Positions 60,876 through 64,000 of a stretch of DNA of 64,000 nt are shown piece after piece. Origin of the DNA: Mucilaginibacter pankratovii (lineage in GTDB: Bacteria; Bacteroidota; Bacteroidia; Sphingobacteriales; Sphingobacteriaceae); assembly GCF_014773265.1 (NCBI RefSeq), contig NZ_JACWMY010000009.1, positions 1 to 64,000 of the forward strand, written 5' to 3'. The translations under genes and the position numbers were made by a program. Numbering within the stretch: position 1 is the stretch's first letter; each line of letters starts with the position of its first letter. The notes beneath the pieces are model-generated. The model searched no databases, had not been told where the DNA came from, and was given only the letters and a program-made list of their open reading frames with translations.

Positions 60876-62198
60876 ATGAAATTTTTTAAAGCAGCCCTGA
60901 TCATAATTGCTGTATGTACAGCTACCAGCGTGTTTGCGCAAACCAGCGACGAATTAAAACGCCGTAAAAATAAACTTACCGAGGAGCTGCAGCAGCTAAA
61001 CCGCGAGTATGAGGAAACTGCCAGCAATAAAAAGGTTTCGTTAAGGCAGTTGAATAATCTTAAGATACAAATAAACCTGCGCCAGGAAAAGATAGCCAAT
61101 ATCAACGCCGAGGTAAGAAATTTAGATAATCAGATCTCCGAGAGCAATAATACCGTACATAACCTGCAGAGCCAGTTAGACCAGTTAAAAAAAGAGTACG
61201 CCGGCATGGTGTTGTTTGCTTACCGCAACCAAAGCGCCTATAATAAGCTGATGTTTATTTTTGCGTCAAAAGACTTTAACCAGGCGTACAGGCGTTTAAA
61301 ATATTTACAGCAATTTGGTACCTACCGCGAGCGGCAGGCCGGTTACATACAGGGCACACAAAAAGAACTGCATGTAAAAATAAACGAGCTGGATAGAGAC
61401 AAAAAAGAGAAAAGCAACTTGCTTACCGAGCAGGAAAAAGAAAAGGCGGAATTAGGTAAGGCAAAAAGTAACCAGGTAAAAGTAATTACCGACCTGAGCA
61501 AACACCAGGGCGAGCTTAAAAAGCAACAAAAGGATGTTCAGCAAAAAATTGCGAAAACCAACCGCGAGATAAATAACGCTATCCGCAGGGAGATAGAGGA
61601 AATGAGGCGCAAGGCCGAGGAAGAAGCAAGGAGAAGGGCAGAGGAAGCAGCGCGTATTGCAGCAGCTAAAGCCAAGGCCGATGCCGCTAATAATAATGCG
61701 CCGGCGCCTACTGTAACTAAAAAGCCTATAGTTGTAAAACGTACAACCGATAGCGAAGCGCTGAACGCCACACCCGAAGCCGCCAAGTTATCAAACGACT
61801 TTTTGGGTAACCGCGGGCGTTTGCCATGGCCGGTTGCCAGCGGGCAGCTGATACACGGTTTTGGTACGTATGTAGAAGATGGGATCCGTAATGATAACAA
61901 TGGCTACGAGATAAGGGCCGCAGCGGGCGCTCCCGTAAGGGCAGTGTTTGATGGTACGGTGAAAATGGTGAAGGATATCAGCGGTACTTATCTGGTTATT
62001 ATAAATCATGGCGAGTATTTTACATCGTACTCCAACCTTCGGTCGGTAAATGTTTCGGTAGGGCAAAAGGTTAGCACCAAGCAAACCATTGGCGCTGTAG
62101 CAACAGATCAGATCAGTGGTGAGTCGTCAGTGAACTTTATCCTGAATAAGGGTACCACATTTGTGGACCCGCGCGTATGGCTGGCACCTGCAAACTAA
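60876..62198 (+). CDS. EnvC-like murein hydrolase activator with degenerate LytM domain
   Basis: 440 residues. Signal peptide about 1-21, a long coiled coil (about 25-265, rich in E, K, R), and a LytM/M23 domain at about 315-440. The zinc ligands are lost: the usual H-x3-D site reads NDNNGYEIRA and the HxH site reads SSVNFIL, so it should not cut peptidoglycan itself. This matches EnvC/NlpD-type activators of amidases in cell division. Follows the DUF4292 gene by 18 bases. Confidence 0.9.
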   Translation: MKFFKAALIIIAVCTATSVFAQTSDELKRRKNKLTEELQQLNREYEETASNKKVSLRQLNNLKIQINLRQEKIANINAEVRNLDNQISESNNTVHNLQSQLDQLKKEYAGMVLFAYRNQSAYNKLMFIFASKDFNQAYRRLKYLQQFGTYRERQAGYIQGTQKELHVKINELDRDKKEKSNLLTEQEKEKAELGKAKSNQVKVITDLSKHQGELKKQQKDVQQKIAKTNREINNAIRREIEEMRRKAEEEARRRAEEAARIAAAKAKADAANNNAPAPTVTKKPIVVKRTTDSEALNATPEAAKLSNDFLGNRGRLPWPVASGQLIHGFGTYVEDGIRNDNNGYEIRAAAGAPVRAVFDGTVKMVKDISGTYLVIINHGEYFTSYSNLRSVNVSVGQKVSTKQTIGAVATDQISGESSVNFILNKGTTFVDPRVWLAPAN

Positions 62199-62252
62199 AG
62201 TGTTAACTATAGCGTTGTAATTGTATATTTGTAACCTTAATTGTGAGATAAG

Positions 62253-62747
62253 ATGTTGGGCATAGTTTTTTTATTCCTGAATATAGGTACCGGCGAAATG
62301 GTGTTGATCATTTTCGCGGCGCTGATGCTGTTTGGCGGCGAGAAATTGCCCGAGATAGCGCGCGGCCTTGGGAAGGGGATCCGCGATTTTAAAGATGCTT
62401 CGGACGATGTTAAACGCGAGATAAACAACCAGATAAATAATTACGAGGATAAAAAATCGGATCTAAAAAAATCTTTGGAGCTGGAAGAAAAGCCTAAAGA
62501 GGAACTCCCGGCATACGTTGCCCCTGAGTATACCCCAATAGAAGGCACCCTGCCGGCTTTTGAAGGCCAGGCCGCTACCGATGCTATTGAAGACCATACC
62601 GAACTGGGCAACCCGGAAGCGCCCGAAACTTACGAAAGCGAACCGGAATTAAAGCACCCCGTTACCGGCAGCGCAAACGGCTCATCCATCAACCTGAGCA
62701 AGAGCGAAGAGCCCGAGAACAAGACTATCGAAGAAGAATATAAATAA
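62253..62747 (+). CDS. TatA/TatE-family translocase subunit with long acidic tail
   Basis: 164 residues. N-terminal span (about 2-23) and the TatA hinge FGGEKLPEIARGLGKGIRDFK, then an amphipathic helix and a disordered acidic tail (about 70-164, many E and P) that is much longer than the usual 60-90 residue TatA. The second TatA gene lies 35 bases downstream. Together they may form the pore of twin-arginine export; tatC is not seen here. Confidence 0.92.
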   Translation: MLGIVFLFLNIGTGEMVLIIFAALMLFGGEKLPEIARGLGKGIRDFKDASDDVKREINNQINNYEDKKSDLKKSLELEEKPKEELPAYVAPEYTPIEGTLPAFEGQAATDAIEDHTELGNPEAPETYESEPELKHPVTGSANGSSINLSKSEEPENKTIEEEYK

Positions 62748-62782
62748 CACAAAAATATTAACATACATAAAAATTAAAGAAA

Positions 62783-62953
62783 ATGGGATTAGGCGCACCA
62801 GAAATTATTCTGATCATTATCGCAATACTAATATTGTTTGGCGGTAAAAAAATTCCTGAACTGATGAAAGGTTTGGGTAAAGGCGTAAAAGAATTTAAAG
62901 ACGCTCAGAACGGCGAAAACACCACAGCTTCAGAAGAAAAATCGAAGTTATAA
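62783..62953 (+). CDS. tatA: Twin-arginine translocase subunit TatA
   Basis: 56 residues, too short for many ORF lists. [20 protein letters not shown] is the membrane segment, [20 protein letters not shown] the hinge and amphipathic helix, and the tail [14 protein letters not shown] is short. A compact standard TatA, in contrast to the extended one just upstream. Confidence 0.93.
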   Translation: MGLGAPEIILIIIAILILFGGKKIPELMKGLGKGVKEFKDAQNGENTTASEEKSKL

Positions 62954-62997
62954 TTGCCGGTTTCTTATTGGGCAGCTTTGCAGCTGTTTAAACTTAT

Positions 62998-63042
62998 AAA
63001 CTTATCTGTTGAAATAGTTATGCTTCAACGGATAAGTTTTTT
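62998..63042 (+). terminator. Intrinsic terminator after tatA
   Basis: AAACTTATCTGTTGAA (62998-63013) pairs with TTCAACGGATAAGTTT (63024-63039), one T-G pair, followed by a T run through 63042. Confidence 0.85.
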
Positions 63043-63054
63043 ATTTTAGGCCCC

Positions 63055-64000
63055 ATGTCTAAAGATTTTTCCTCTTACAAAGAGATTAAGAGAGGGTTAC
63101 AAAACGGAGCGGTTACAGGCGAAAGCCTGGTAAAAGGTTACTTGCAGCAGATAAAGGCAAATGCCCGTTTAAATGTTTTTAACGAAGTTTTTGAGCAGGA
63201 AGCGCTTGTTTCTGCCAAAGCTGTAGATGCGCGTATCAAAAGCGGTACTGCCGGCAGGCTGGCCGGTATGGTTATCGCTATAAAAGATAACATCTGCTAT
63301 AAAGATCATAAGGTAACGGCGTCTTCCCGTATCCTGGAAGATTTTACCTCCATCTATTCATCCACCATTGTAGAGCGTTTATTAGCCGAAGATGCCATCA
63401 TCATTGGCCGCTGCAATTGCGATGAATTTGCCATGGGTGCGGCTAACGAAAACTCTTTTTTTGGCGCGGTAAAGAATTTTGCTGATGAAACCCGTGTTTC
63501 GGGCGGATCATCCGGCGGCTCGGCGGTTGCGGTGCAGGCCGGTATGTGCCATGCTGCTATAGGTACCGATACCGGCGGCTCGGTGAGGCAGCCCGCGTCG
63601 TTTTGCGGGGTGGTGGGCTTTAAGCCAACCTACGGCCGCATCTCCAGGCACGGCATCATCTCATACGCCTCCTCGTTCGACCAGGTGGGCACACTGACAA
63701 AATCTGTTGACGATGCGGCCTTGCTATTCGAAATAATGGCCGGTGCAGATGAGTTTGACGGTACCCTTTCGCAAAGGCCCGTTCCCAAGGCCGATGCGCA
63801 TACCAAAGACAGCGGCAAAAAGAAGATCGCCTATTTACAGGAAGCGTTATCCAGCCCTGGGGTGGATGCCGATGTAAAGAACACGCTGATCAATTCCATA
63901 GAAAAACTAAGGGCCGAGGGGCATGCGGTAAAAGCCATCTCTTTTGAATATTTAGAATACCTGGTGCCTGCTTACTATATTTTGGCCATGGCCGAGGCAT
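63055..64000 (+). CDS. gatA: Aspartyl/glutamyl-tRNA(Asn/Gln) amidotransferase subunit A, 5' part
   Basis: The first 315 residues; the rest lies past the window. Amidase-signature triad: Lys in VIAIKDNICY, Ser in VSGGSSGGSAVAVQ, and the nucleophile Ser in GTDTGGSVRQPASFCGVVGFKPTYGR. It makes Gln-tRNA(Gln) (and possibly Asn-tRNA) by transamidation in bacteria without GlnRS. Preceded by a terminator, so it has its own promoter between 63043 and 63054 or reads through. Confidence 0.96.
   Translation, partial: MSKDFSSYKEIKRGLQNGAVTGESLVKGYLQQIKANARLNVFNEVFEQEALVSAKAVDARIKSGTAGRLAGMVIAIKDNICYKDHKVTASSRILEDFTSIYSSTIVERLLAEDAIIIGRCNCDEFAMGAANENSFFGAVKNFADETRVSGGSSGGSAVAVQAGMCHAAIGTDTGGSVRQPASFCGVVGFKPTYGRISRHGIISYASSFDQVGTLTKSVDDAALLFEIMAGADEFDGTLSQRPVPKADAHTKDSGKKKIAYLQEALSSPGVDADVKNTLINSIEKLRAEGHAVKAISFEYLEYLVPAYYILAMAEA

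Overview
The window is chromosomal DNA from a Bacteroidota bacterium, most likely family Sphingobacteriaceae and close to Mucilaginibacter or Pedobacter. This is inferred from the type A (T9SS) C-terminal sorting domain, Bacteroidota-type families (DUF3127, DUF4292, DUF4197, DUF6934), the split pdhA-pdhC arrangement, A-rich leaders with few strong Shine-Dalgarno sites, and pairs of HK/RR and sigma/anti-sigma genes typical of that family. No rRNA, tRNA or CRISPR was seen.

Layout. 0-0.16 kb: 3' end of an IS481-like transposase. 0.2-6.8 kb (minus strand): ABC exporter, ribosome recycling factor, glycine-rich RRM protein, a small GreA/B-like protein, a frameshifted CapA lipoprotein and an NlpC/P60 hydrolase. 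7.5-12 kb (plus): pyruvate dehydrogenase E1 alpha and E2, an MtfA-like peptidase and a SMUG-like DNA glycosylase. 12-16 kb: a frameshifted von Willebrand A protein facing away from a translationally coupled ECF sigma/anti-sigma pair. 16-25 kb (mostly minus): DUF4197, Pit phosphate transporter with its PhoU-like partner and a PhoR-like kinase, YceI, a carbohydrate porin, HD hydrolase, HTH regulator and a THUMP RNA methyltransferase. 25-33 kb: an accessory carbohydrate block (T9SS malectin-like protein, HxlR fragment, secreted protein, GH43 enzyme, Kelch/DNRLRE protein). 34-37 kb: two-component system. 38-41 kb: M28 peptidase and a DUF6934 two-gene unit. 41-44 kb: dxs and scpA. 44.2-45.9 kb: an AT-rich orphan PD-(D/E)XK nuclease gene between two copies of a dispersed repeat. 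46-54 kb: membrane protein, glyA, a large hybrid kinase, ComF, a PIN-domain toxin-antitoxin pair and rlmN. 54.8-64 kb (plus): amidohydrolase, acylphosphatase, then a tight cluster of flippase, dut, TPR protein, DUF4292 lipoprotein, EnvC-like factor, two TatA proteins and gatA (cut by the window edge).

Most of the window is ordinary core genome. The unusual signal lies in accessory cassettes and intergenic repeats. Three accessory blocks (CAZyme block 25.2-31.3 kb, DUF6934 unit 40.2-41.3 kb, nuclease gene 44.2-45.9 kb) are each bracketed by a matched pair of short repeats: near-identical or identical terminator hairpins in the first two, a roughly 100-130 bp dispersed element in the third. This suggests cassette exchange by recombination between repeats, though dispersed terminators alone could give the same picture. 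The best candidate for an undescribed system is the nuclease protein, which joins a Rossmann/GATase-like N-terminal region to a Mrr-like endonuclease domain and whose last codons lie inside one repeat copy. The DUF6934 gene with a 52-codon partner, too small to be noticed by usual length cut-offs, is a second candidate.
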